Positions 15,808 through 25,135 of a DNA stretch of 34,594 bases are shown here, piece after piece. Every line of letters begins with the position of its first letter. Position 1 is the stretch's first letter. The notes beneath the pieces are model-generated. The model made no database searches. It worked only from the letters and a program-made list of their open reading frames with translations, and was not told the DNA's origin. Made by a program: the position numbers and the translations under genes. This stretch comes from an uncultured Bacteroidales bacterium. GTDB lineage: Bacteria > Bacteroidota > Bacteroidia > Bacteroidales > Muribaculaceae. The stretch is from contig URIC01000019.1 in the NCBI GenBank assembly GCA_900547755.1, forward strand, positions 1 to 34,594, given 5' to 3'.

Positions 15808-16836
15808 ATGAAACATTACGTCAGTATTATATGCTCAATTGTTTTGCTGCTCGCGGTTGTGTGCGGACTGACGTCTTGTATTTTCGAAGATTCGCCTATA
15901 TGCCCGGAAAAGATGGAATTTACTATAGTTCCTGAATTTCCCGCCGATGGTCCGGGCATACCTTCGGGGTCGCTCCAAAATCTTCCCGAAGGTATGGCTT
16001 ACCTGTTTTTTCCATCTGACGGAAGTCCGGTATGGCGTTTCGATTTGCCGGGTTGCGCTTCCGGTAAGGTTATGATGTCGCCCGGTAATTATTCTTTCCT
16101 GAGTTTTAATGATGACACCTCCAGCGTCCTTTTTCGTGGAGAAAATTCTTATGGTACGTATGAGGCGTATACTGTAGAGGCGGACTTGCTCGGAAACATT
16201 CCATTGTCCTTACGCGGCAATGGGGCGGCACCCGGCGGTGAGGAGAGGGTAGTGGCTTGTCCTGAGATGATGTGGGGCTCTTCCTATTACGGTTTCAGCC
16301 TCGGCTATGACGGTCTGAGTTATATATACTCGGCTTCTACGCAGTCAGGAGAAGTCAGTGTCTTTTCTACCTACTTCATTTTAAAATCTTACGAGTTTCC
16401 TTTGACAGCCCGGTATGTTTACCGCATAGAGGACGTAAAGAATCTTTCCGGTGTCAAATCGATGAGCGCGGCATTGACCGGCATGGCAGGTTCGATTATG
16501 CTTGCTTCCGGACAGAAAGGCTCTTATCCTTCTACTCTGTCGCTCAAAGCATCCTCGTCTGACAGTTCCACGATTGGCTCTTCGTTCTACACTTTTGGCC
16601 TCCCTTTAGCACCGACTGCCCCCAATGTGCTCAACCTGTTTGTCGTGCTGACTGACGGTCGTCGGTTTTGTTATAAATTTGATGTCACCACCCAGGTCAG
16701 GGAGGCATCCGACCCTATGAATGTGGAAATCGTTGTAAGGGATTTGACTATCGATGTGCCGGACTCCGGTGGCACCTCCGGGTTTGATGTAAATGTAGAT
16801 GGTTGGATTACAGAAATCGTGAACATAAAATCGTGA
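15808..16836 (+). CDS. DUF5119/FimB-Mfa2-like lipoprotein
   Basis: 342 aa. The signal sequence ends in GLTSC (Cys24), a clear lipobox, so the protein is anchored in the outer membrane. Mature sequence features include CPEKMEFTIVPEFP, PEGMAYLFFPSDG.PVWRFDLPG and MSPGNYSFLSFNDDTSSV, a beta-sandwich pattern typical of the DUF5119 and FimB/Mfa2-type proteins that precede fimbrillins in Bacteroidales. A C-terminal domain (about 230-340) includes LNLFVVLTDGRRFCYKFDVT. The fimbrillin gene follows after 75 nt. It likely acts as anchor or assembly partner of the fimbria. The family name is a pattern match. Confidence 0.75.
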   Translation: MKHYVSIICSIVLLLAVVCGLTSCIFEDSPICPEKMEFTIVPEFPADGPGIPSGSLQNLPEGMAYLFFPSDGSPVWRFDLPGCASGKVMMSPGNYSFLSFNDDTSSVLFRGENSYGTYEAYTVEADLLGNIPLSLRGNGAAPGGEERVVACPEMMWGSSYYGFSLGYDGLSYIYSASTQSGEVSVFSTYFILKSYEFPLTARYVYRIEDVKNLSGVKSMSAALTGMAGSIMLASGQKGSYPSTLSLKASSSDSSTIGSSFYTFGLPLAPTAPNVLNLFVVLTDGRRFCYKFDVTTQVREASDPMNVEIVVRDLTIDVPDSGGTSGFDVNVDGWITEIVNIKS

Positions 16837-16911
16837 GGAATGTTAACATCATAAAGTAATGTTCAAGAAATTTGAAATGGCATATATAATTGCCAAAAAA
16901 CCGAATATATT

Positions 16912-17949
16912 ATGAGTACAAGATTTTTACTGCCGGGCTTAGTCTGTTTCGTTATTGCTTTTTCTGCTTGTTCCGACAAGGAAGACGTGACGAATCCAGC
17001 AGCCGACAATATCATTTCCCTGAGCGCTACTGTTCCAGGTGCGGTCACCCGTGGCTCGTCAACGACCACGGCTACAATCAAGGATTTTATTGTGTACGCC
17101 TTTACCGAGGGGAATGTTCTCATCGATGGCGCCAAGGTCACTCGAGAAGGCGGTATGTGGACATATTCTCCGCAAGCCTACTGGCCCGTCAATCCGGTCA
17201 GCTTCTATGCTTACAGTCCTGAAATTAATACTTCGGCTTCAATTTCGGGCAATGATGGAAGCAGTATCCCCGGGTATCTGAACGAAGGTAATGTCGATTT
17301 GCTCTATGCTGTTCAGAAGGATGTGTCACAACAAGCAGCACCGGTCTCTCTTAATTTCCGGCATGCCCTCTCGAAGGTGAATATTCTGCTGAGTTCATCG
17401 AATACCCGTATCAGAGTCGAAGTCAGCTACATCACCATCTCCAATATATATCGTCAGGGCAGTTTTACTTTCCCACAGGCTTCTACGCTTGCTTCTGCTC
17501 CCGATGTCGTAGGTTCCTGGAGTAATCTTAAATCGCCGGCAAACTTTATTACCTATGCTGTGATTGACCATGGAGATGAAGTGTCGCTTACTCCTCAGCC
17601 CACCGACTATACTCTCGATAATCTCAACAGCGATTTTATCATTCCCCAGCCCCTGCGCGATGTACAGCTTTCGGAGGCGGGTTACAGCGGCAACTATATT
17701 GAGGTTGACTGTATAATCTACGATACCGCTACCGGTGCTGTCCTTTGGCCTAACACCCAGACTCCGGACTATATGCTCGTCCCCCATACAAAGACAGGAC
17801 GTATAGTCTTTCCTGTCACTTCCGACAATGTCAAGGCTTATCTTCCCGGTCATGCCTACGTCTACAACATTGAAATCAATAATCCTGATGTCCTTGACAA
17901 GATAGAGTTTGATGTGACCGTTGACGACTACGTCATGGATAAATTGTAG
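16912..17949 (+). CDS. Fimbrillin family lipoprotein
   Basis: 345 aa, signal sequence ending FSAC (Cys20). The mature N-terminus has SLSATVPGAVTRGSSTTT, where the Arg of TRG is the expected site for gingipain-like processing in fimbrillins, then IKDFIVYAFTEG, WTYSPQAYWPVNPVSFYAYSP and VSLNFRHALSKVNI, all diagnostic of fimbrillin-like (PF13149-type) proteins. The C-terminal half (IVFPVTSDNVKAYLPGHAYVYNIEIN, then VDDYVMDKL) is the second immunoglobulin-like domain. It probably polymerises by donor-strand exchange into a surface fimbria, with the upstream lipoprotein as partner. The hairpin at 18017-18055 ends the unit. Confidence 0.88.
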   Translation: MSTRFLLPGLVCFVIAFSACSDKEDVTNPAADNIISLSATVPGAVTRGSSTTTATIKDFIVYAFTEGNVLIDGAKVTREGGMWTYSPQAYWPVNPVSFYAYSPEINTSASISGNDGSSIPGYLNEGNVDLLYAVQKDVSQQAAPVSLNFRHALSKVNILLSSSNTRIRVEVSYITISNIYRQGSFTFPQASTLASAPDVVGSWSNLKSPANFITYAVIDHGDEVSLTPQPTDYTLDNLNSDFIIPQPLRDVQLSEAGYSGNYIEVDCIIYDTATGAVLWPNTQTPDYMLVPHTKTGRIVFPVTSDNVKAYLPGHAYVYNIEINNPDVLDKIEFDVTVDDYVMDKL

Positions 17950-18016
17950 CTTTAGCCCCGATTATGAAATTTGTCGGATGACTTAGCCGCTGTAGCGCGG
18001 TACTCTACCTATAATC

Positions 18017-18060
18017 AAGGCCCTGTATCACTTTATTCCGTGTGACAGGGCCTTTGTTGT
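18017..18060 (+). terminator. Terminator between the fimbrillin gene and the suf operon end
   Basis: AAGGCCCTGT pairs with ACAGGGCCTT (18017-18026 with 18046-18055) around a loop that can pair further (ATCAC with GTGTG). It is followed by TGTTGT on the plus strand. The two units converge here, so it may serve both. Confidence 0.7.
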
Positions 18061-18177
18061 ACTCGGGAAAACGTATTTCAGTTGGTTGACCCGTCTCGCA
18101 GGTCTCTGTCATCTGTGACTTTATTGAAAAAAGAAATTTTTGGGGTGAGGAGAGCAGGATTGGGAATATCTTGAGAA

Positions 18178-19987
18178 TCAAAGGACGGAAAAGTTTTTGC
18201 GTATCAGGGCGTCAGAGATGTCGGGTGCCTGTCGGAGACGATTCTGTGTGTAGGGGGCGATGCTTTTGCCGGGGGTGCGGACAATGCCTTCGTCGCCGCT
18301 TCCGAGAGCCGCCGCAGGGTGTGCCGGAGACAGGAGGTTTACACCCAGGCCGTGCCAGGTGTAATCTTCAAGACCGAGAAGGGTGAGCAGAGTGGGGTAG
18401 ATGTCTACTTGTCCGGCTATATCGGCTATATGGCCGGGAGTGGGTGAGTTCAGTATGATTAAGGGGGTGGCCCGCTGTGGGGAGACAATAGGGGCGGCGC
18501 GGTGAAAGGCGGCGCGGTCGTTGCCGAGGCCCTCATGGTCGCCCACGATGACTATCAGCATGTCGGGATAGTCCGGGCGGCCGCGCAGATAATCTGTAAG
18601 GGCATGAAGCTGCGAGTCTGTGTAGTGGACCATCGTCATGTAGTCGGAGAGTCGCTGCGGCAGGTCCGGGAGCCTGAAGTCCGGGTCGCGCAGGTTGTCC
18701 GGAAGCACGAAGGGGTTGTGGCCGGAGTAAGTGATGAAAACGGATAGGCGCGGGGTGCCGACAGCCCATTCGCGTTTCAGCTTGGAGGCGCTCTGCCTGA
18801 GGAAAGAGCCGTCGCTGAGTTTGGCTGGGTTTCCTATCATTTCGTCCATGGTCCAGGTGCTACGGTCGTCCATCTTGCCGAAACCGAAAGAGCGGGCCAC
18901 GGCCTGCTGGTTCCATGTTATGGGCTTGTCGGCAGTGTATATGGCAGTGGCTGCTCCGGGGTATTTCCGGGAGAATGCTTTTGCCAGAGAGGGGTATTCG
19001 GCGTTGGGGTACTTCATGCTGAAGACGCTGCCGCGCATGGGCATGAGTCCGGTCAAGACGAGCAGCTGACAGTCTATGGAGCGGCCGGAGCCAACCTGGG
19101 TGATGACGTCGGGGACAAAGAGGGTGGTGGAGTCGGCCACGAGACTGTTTATGTACGGGGTTATCTGTCTGCCGTCGATTTCCGCTCCGATGGGCCAGGA
19201 CTCCAGGCTTTCGCAGACGATGAGGACCAGGCTGCGGCGGGTGCTGCCGGTGCCCTCGGTCACGTGTGAATCGTGGGCTTGGAGCCATGACTGTATGCGC
19301 TGCGGCGGCCATGACCTGTCGGCTTTGTAATCGTCTATCAGGCTGTAGGCTATGTGGCCGGCCACAGAGTATGTCGGCACACCTGCGGTGAAGTAATAGC
19401 AGCTCTGTATGAGAGAGTCGTATGCTTTGTAGAAACCGCCGCGCAGCGAAATGCCGAGAGCGCAGATGAGGGCGGCGAGCGCGGTGGCGGTGCAGTATCG
19501 CCCTCGTATACGGGATGCTTTAAGAGGGGTTCTGCGACGCGTCCGGCACACCAGCAGACCTCCGGCTGCGATTATGACCGGAAAGCCGATGTCGGGCCAG
19601 CGGAGGGAGTCGGCGATGGATGACGTGAAGTCCCCCAGATTGCCGACCAGCAGATAGCTGTCCGGCGGAATGGCCTGGAGGTAAGTGCGGTAGTACATCA
19701 GATTGGCTTCGAGCAGCAGAGCGGCCCCGGAGAGGAATACAAAGCCGAAAGCGGTCCTTCGCCATAGGGCGTAGGGTAGGGTGAGGAGCAAGGCCATGAC
19801 TGTATTGCAGGCCCAGAGCATCCAGTCGCTCATGGGCCTGAAAGTGGTGCCGTAGCACCAGTCGACCACGAACCAAAGCTGCAGGGCGAAGGCGGTGAGG
19901 GCCATGGCGCCAAGAGGAGAGACCCACAGGTCTTTCCCGAAAACAAACCGGAGAGCGCGTTTCAACAAGCCGACCTGTGACATTGTC

Positions 19988-19995
<8 letters not shown>
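18178..19995 (-). CDS. LTA synthase-like membrane sulfatase/phosphotransferase
   Basis: 605 aa (583-residue core plus alternative start at 19983). The N-terminal 220 residues have about five hydrophobic segments, then an alkaline-phosphatase-fold extracellular domain. Metal and active-site motifs resemble LtaS: VLIVCESLESWP (Glu262), VGSGRSIDCQLLVLTGLMP (Ser306 where LtaS has the nucleophilic Thr), TYSGHNPF, and VIVGDHEG (Asp486, His487). Such enzymes move phosphoglycerol or phosphoethanolamine-type groups onto envelope polymers; the substrate in a Gram-negative Bacteroidete is not known. It overlaps the 3' end of sufS by 8 nt, so it is the last gene of the suf operon, an unexpected pairing. 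Confidence 0.88.
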
Positions 19996-21217
<1,222 letters not shown>

Positions 21218-21220
21218 AGG

Positions 21221-22594
21221 TCAGTCCATTAGTACGGAGCAGTCGTCTGCGGCGGAAGCGCAGGAGCTGCAGTTGGCGGATTCGTAGCCGTCGGAGAGGC
21301 GAAGGTCCACAAGGTGTCGCAGGCGGTCACGCAGACGCTCGAGACGAACAGGCGCAATCACATCGGCCATGAAAGCCTGGCGCAGCAGTGTCTTGGCGAC
21401 GGCCTCGCTCAGACCGCGTGTGCGCATATAGAATATCTGCATGGGGTCCAGCTGTCCGATGGCGGTGCCGTGGGAGCATTTCACGTCGTCGGCGTAAATC
21501 TCCAGCTGGGGCTTGCTGAACATACGTGCTTGCGGAGAAGCCACCAGGTTGCGGTTGGCTTGCAGGGCTTCGGTCTTGACGGCGCCCGGAGCCACATATA
21601 CCCGCCCCGTGAAGGCGCCCACCGCCCGGTCGTCCACCACATACTTGAAGAGCTGATTGCTGGAGCAGTGCGGACAGTCGTGGCGCACCAGACTGTAATT
21701 GTCCAATCTTCTGTCGGCATCCTCTATGCCCATTCCGAGTATCTGCAGTTCGGCGTCCCGGTCCAGGAAACGGGCGTGATACTCGTTGCGTGTGACGCCG
21801 TTGTAGAGGGTGATGCCGTCCAGCAGCACGTTGGCTCCCCGGTCAATATCCAGATACAGGGAACTGAGGCGCGAGGTCAAGCGCGAGCTTTCCTCCAGTT
21901 CGTACATATCGAAACGCGCACGTGGACCGCAATGGATTTCTACGGTCTGGAGGTTCAGGAACTTCAGCTCACTGTTCTGAGTGTGGTCGCAGCAGAGCAG
22001 ACAGGCTTCGGCATCCTCCTCCAGGACAATGAGCAGACGGCGCACGGCCATCATGGGCACGGCTCCCTGCAACATATTGACAAGCTGTATGGGGCGTTCC
22101 ACTTTCACGCCTTTCGGCACGTAGAGGAACAGGCCGTCCTGTGCCAGCAGGGAGTTGAGGGCCACGAGCGGATTGGTGATGTCGGCTATCTTGCCGTAGT
22201 AAGGCTCCAGCAGTCCGGGATTGGTGAGTGCCGCGTGCCGCAGGGATGTTACCGTCACCCCCTGCGGGAGGTTGTTGCGGGAGATAGGGGTTGCCGCGAA
22301 AGAGTCGCCGGCCAGGAAGAACAGTGCGGTGCTCATGTTGGGGACATGGCATGAGAACGTGTCCGCCGGGTTTATGCCGAGCGGGCGTCTGTCTATGTTG
22401 AGGCCGAAGTCCGGGGCCAGTATGGCCTCGAGGTCCGTATGCTCGAAGTTCTCGCTGCCGGCTTCGGGCAGAGGGGAGGATTCCAGCACACGCAAGGCTT
22501 CGTGCCGCAGGGAGCCCAGCAGGGGCGCCGAGCCGGCTTCTATCCGGGGATGCGCCTGTTTATACAGGTCAATGTATTGTGTGATTGCGTTCAT
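21221..22594 (-). CDS. sufD: Iron-sulfur cluster assembly protein SufD
   Basis: 457 aa. The C-terminal half is the SufB/SufD beta-helix with CSHGTAIGQLDPMQIFYMRTRGLSE, including the conserved His of CSHG, and YVAPGAVKTEALQANRNLV upstream. SufD forms a complex with SufB and SufC that builds clusters and acquires iron. The assignment to SufD rather than SufB rests on the TAIGQLDP phrase and the short, divergent N-terminus; some uncertainty remains because sufB is missing nearby. An oddity is the tail NCSSCASAADDCSVLMD with Cys442, Cys445 and Cys452. The start is 10 nt after the sufC stop. Confidence 0.92.
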   Translation of the reverse strand: MNAITQYIDLYKQAHPRIEAGSAPLLGSLRHEALRVLESSPLPEAGSENFEHTDLEAILAPDFGLNIDRRPLGINPADTFSCHVPNMSTALFFLAGDSFAATPISRNNLPQGVTVTSLRHAALTNPGLLEPYYGKIADITNPLVALNSLLAQDGLFLYVPKGVKVERPIQLVNMLQGAVPMMAVRRLLIVLEEDAEACLLCCDHTQNSELKFLNLQTVEIHCGPRARFDMYELEESSRLTSRLSSLYLDIDRGANVLLDGITLYNGVTRNEYHARFLDRDAELQILGMGIEDADRRLDNYSLVRHDCPHCSSNQLFKYVVDDRAVGAFTGRVYVAPGAVKTEALQANRNLVASPQARMFSKPQLEIYADDVKCSHGTAIGQLDPMQIFYMRTRGLSEAVAKTLLRQAFMADVIAPVRLERLRDRLRHLVDLRLSDGYESANCSSCASAADDCSVLMD

Positions 22595-22604
22595 GGGAGG
22601 GTCG

Positions 22605-23384
22605 TCAGTCTAAGAGTCCGTCTGCCTCGGCCTGGCGTATGATGGGGTCGAAGCCGTTTTTCTCTATGAAATGAGCCAGTTCGGGTCCTTCGGTACGGAT
22701 GATGCGTCCCTTGTACAGGATATGGATTATGCTCGGCTTCAGGTAGTCGAGCAGACGCTGATAGTGTGTTATGACTATAGTGGCGTTGTCCTGGCTCTTG
22801 AGAGTGTTCACTCCGTCGGCCACAATGCGCAGGGCATCCACGTCAAGGCCGGAGTCTGTCTCGTCCAGAATGGAGAGCTTGGGTTCAAGCATTGCCATCT
22901 GGAAAATTTCGTTACGCTTCTTTTCGCCGCCGGAGAAGCCCTCGTTCACAGAGCGTGAGGCGAGCTTGCTGTCCAGCTCCACCACGGCGCGTTTCTCGCG
23001 GGTCAGGCGCAGGAAGTCTGTGGCGCTCATCGGGGGCAGCCCCAGGAATTTGCGTTTCTCGTTGATGGCGGCGCGCATGAAGTTGACCATGCTGACACCG
23101 GGTATTTCCACGGGGTACTGGAAGCCGAGGAAGAGGCCGAGGTGTGAGCGAGTCTCTGGCGGGAGTTCGAGCAGGTCCCTGCCCATGAACTCGGCGGAGC
23201 CACGTGTCACGGTGTAAGCTGGGTTTCCGGACAGCACCATAGAGAGTGTACTCTTACCGGAGCCGTTGGGTCCCATAATCGCGTGTACCTCGCCCGGTTT
23301 CACTTCGAGATTTATACCTTTGAGTATTTCCTTTCCGGCAGTGCCTGCGTGCAGGTCTTTTACCTTCAGCATATATTCGCTCAT
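22605..23384 (-). CDS. sufC: Fe-S cluster assembly ATPase SufC
   Basis: 259 aa ABC-type ATPase of the SufBCD complex. Walker A is GPNGSGKST (38-46), the signature is FSGGEKKRNEIFQMA (about 150), Walker B is LSILDETDSGLD and the switch His is in ITHYQRLLDY. LGFQYPVEIPGVSMVNF and the KR after SGGE are diagnostic for SufC among ABC proteins. ATP-driven motion of SufC opens the SufB-SufD interface where the cluster forms. It starts 51 nt after the CvpA-like gene and is followed by sufD, so transcription probably begins before the CvpA-like gene. Confidence 0.96.
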   Translation of the reverse strand: MSEYMLKVKDLHAGTAGKEILKGINLEVKPGEVHAIMGPNGSGKSTLSMVLSGNPAYTVTRGSAEFMGRDLLELPPETRSHLGLFLGFQYPVEIPGVSMVNFMRAAINEKRKFLGLPPMSATDFLRLTREKRAVVELDSKLASRSVNEGFSGGEKKRNEIFQMAMLEPKLSILDETDSGLDVDALRIVADGVNTLKSQDNATIVITHYQRLLDYLKPSIIHILYKGRIIRTEGPELAHFIEKNGFDPIIRQAEADGLLD

Positions 23385-23435
23385 ATCTGTTTTTATGGTT
23401 TTTCTTGTCTTATATGGTCATGTGATATAATAACG

Positions 23436-24005
23436 TCAATCCAGGCCCAGCTGTTTGCCCTGTTCCAGACGGCGGTAGTGTTCCAGGTCGTCCGGAGACT
23501 CGGTGCCGAAGAGTGCCGGAGCCACCTGCATCACCAGTTCCACCACATTGCCGTCGCCGGCGTCGCAGTACTTCAAGAGTCCGCAGTCCGGCTTGAAGGC
23601 GAGCCAGAGGTTGAAGACCACGCTCAGGATTACCGTCCACTTGCAGGCGCAGAAAGCCGCGCCTATTATGGAGTTTACCGCGCCGGTGTGTATCAGCTGC
23701 ATGGCGCTCTCCAGTACCAGTCCGAGTAGTCTGAACACCCAGTATACAGCTGTAAAGACTAATGCGGCGCTCGCCAACGAGAGGGTGTAGCCGCGCATCA
23801 TCCCGCCGAAAGGTTCTGCGCCGAAATGGTCCGGAGAGGGGAAATGCGGGTCTATCAATCCGGCGATATGGTCGACGAACAGGCGTGCGGCTACGAAGCC
23901 GAAAGAGAGTCCGAGCAATGATGCCACCTGGTGAATCATACCCTTGTTCCATCCTCGCCAGACGGCGTAGACGAGTACGGCTATGAATATCAGTGGGTAA
24001 ATCAT
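23436..24005 (-). CDS. CvpA family membrane protein
   Basis: 189 aa with four hydrophobic segments (about 3-20, 28-46, 72-95, 108-132) and the family start pattern IYPLIFIAVLVYAVWRGWNKGMIHQVASLLGL, where GW.KG before the second helix is the hallmark of CvpA/colicin V production proteins. The C-terminal 55 residues are cytoplasmic and polar. CvpA-like proteins help maintain the envelope; the biochemical role is not settled. Located at the head of the suf operon with a strong -7 element (24067-24074). In many Bacteroidales sufB would follow it, but here sufC does. Confidence 0.85.
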   Translation of the reverse strand: MIYPLIFIAVLVYAVWRGWNKGMIHQVASLLGLSFGFVAARLFVDHIAGLIDPHFPSPDHFGAEPFGGMMRGYTLSLASAALVFTAVYWVFRLLGLVLESAMQLIHTGAVNSIIGAAFCACKWTVILSVVFNLWLAFKPDCGLLKYCDAGDGNVVELVMQVAPALFGTESPDDLEHYRRLEQGKQLGLD

Positions 24006-24066
24006 CTGTCGCTTGTGTTGGTCCTGTCGTGGAGGGGGAACCTCCGTCGTCCGACGATAAAGTATG

Positions 24067-24074
24067 CAAAGTTA
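24067..24074 (-). promoter_or_regulatory. Promoter of the cvpA-suf operon
   Basis: TAACTTTG on the minus strand with a TTTTTG 22 nt upstream as a possible -33 element. Predicted start near 24060, giving a leader of about 55 nt. The operon then reads through to the LTA synthase-like gene with no other promoter seen. Confidence 0.6.
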
Positions 24075-24133
24075 GCAAAAAAATCCCAATCCGCCGCAAA
24101 AAGAGATGCAGAGAGGGCGCGGAAGGTTGAGAA

Positions 24134-24168
24134 ATGGGCTGCATCAAAATATTGAATGATGCAGCCCA
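24134..24168 (-). terminator. Perfect inverted repeat after the TPR-like gene
   Basis: ATGGGCTGCATCA (24134-24146) is the exact reverse complement of TGATGCAGCCCAT (24156-24168), a 13-bp stem with a 9-nt loop. It lies 80 nt after the minus-strand TPR-like gene and ahead of the cvpA promoter. It lacks a strong T tract (ATTTCTC follows). Confidence 0.55.
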
Positions 24169-24248
24169 TATATAGCGTTTCAGACCTCATCGGTCGGTCT
24201 TGTCGTCCGTGTTTTATGAGAGGAGAGTTGGCGGGTCTGTCCCGGTGT

Positions 24249-24983
24249 TTACTTGCCTGCGCGGGCGCTTTCACGCTCTACATAGGCGTCGATGTCGACC
24301 TGTGCGTACTGGGGATAGTCCTTCTGAATCAGCTGATACACCGCCAGGGCATCGCCATATTTCTTCTGGGAGTCCAGGACGCTCGCTTTCTTCATCAGCG
24401 CGCGGGTCGCAATCTCGGGATTCTTCTCCTTGGCCTCCTCGTAGACGGCGTTGTAGATGTTCAGCGCGTCGTTGGCCTTGTTGAGGGCGACGTCGCAGTC
24501 CCCTTTGAGCAGGTCGGCGTTCATCTTCATTATCGGTTCGTCTATGTCGGTGGCGTCCAAAGCGGCGAGAGCCTCTTTGGCCTTGCCCTGCTCATAGTAT
24601 ATGGCGGCGAGTTGCAGGTTGGCCAGTGTGGCGCCGATTTTGCCGCTCTCGGCCTGTGCGGCTTCCTGCATCTTCTTGGCCATGACGGCGTTGTAGATGG
24701 AATCGGGGCTGGAGCTGGTCTGAGCCTGTTTCTGAGCCTCGTTCACGGCCTCCACCATCTTGGCGGAGAATACCTGTGCGGATTTGTTGTTCTGGTGTCT
24801 GTTGTAGAAATACCAGCCGAAACCTGCCAGGACCACAGCCAGGATTATAGCCACGGCGTAGAGAATCGGTTTCTTGTTTTTTTCTACCTTGACGCTGAAA
24901 GATGTCAGCGACTCGTTCATGCTCTCGATGCCTGTCTGCTCATTGGCGGAACCCTTTTGGTTCTTTATATCATTGTTTGCCAT
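24249..24983 (-). CDS. Membrane-anchored TPR-like protein (YfgM-like)
   Basis: 244 aa from ATG 24983; a TTG 9 nt upstream extends the frame but is unlikely. One membrane helix (about 40-61, ILYAVAIILAVVLAGFGWYFY) follows a short cytoplasmic N-terminus. The remainder is helical repeats with NLQLAAIYYEQGKAKEALAAL and ATRALMKKASVLDSQKKYGDALAVYQLIQKDYPQ, a tetratricopeptide pattern. This is the architecture of YfgM-type periplasmic chaperone partners of the Sec machinery. No operon partner: separate promoter and terminator. Exact role unproven. Confidence 0.8.
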   Translation of the reverse strand: MANNDIKNQKGSANEQTGIESMNESLTSFSVKVEKNKKPILYAVAIILAVVLAGFGWYFYNRHQNNKSAQVFSAKMVEAVNEAQKQAQTSSSPDSIYNAVMAKKMQEAAQAESGKIGATLANLQLAAIYYEQGKAKEALAALDATDIDEPIMKMNADLLKGDCDVALNKANDALNIYNAVYEEAKEKNPEIATRALMKKASVLDSQKKYGDALAVYQLIQKDYPQYAQVDIDAYVERESARAGK

Positions 24984-25037
24984 TTTCTGCAAAAAAGAGG
25001 TGTTACTTGTTTAATTATTCTGTTTGATTTCAAGGTG

Positions 25038-25045
25038 CAAAATTA
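25038..25045 (-). promoter_or_regulatory. Predicted -7 element for the TPR-like gene
   Basis: TAATTTTG on the minus strand about 55 nt before the ATG at 24983. No TTTG at the expected -33 distance is visible. Confidence 0.45.
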
Positions 25046-25084
25046 ATTGATTTTTCTTATTTGAGGAAATTTTAGTCCGAAAAA

Positions 25085-25115
25085 TTGCTGCGGTGTTGAA
25101 AAAATCGTATCTTCG
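25085..25115 (+). promoter_or_regulatory. Predicted promoter of the rpoN operon
   Basis: TTG (25085-25087), a 20-bp spacer and TATCTTCG (25108-25115), one mismatch from TAnnTTTG. Start would be near 25122, leaving a very short leader before the ATG at 25136. Confidence 0.5.
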
Positions 25116-25135
25116 CGGAAAAATCAGCCTCTCCT

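Noticed and set aside
21221..22594. Possibility that this gene is sufB, which would complete the operon
   Set aside because: The length, short N-terminus and the TAIGQLDP motif fit SufD; SufB would normally be longer with a different core motif.
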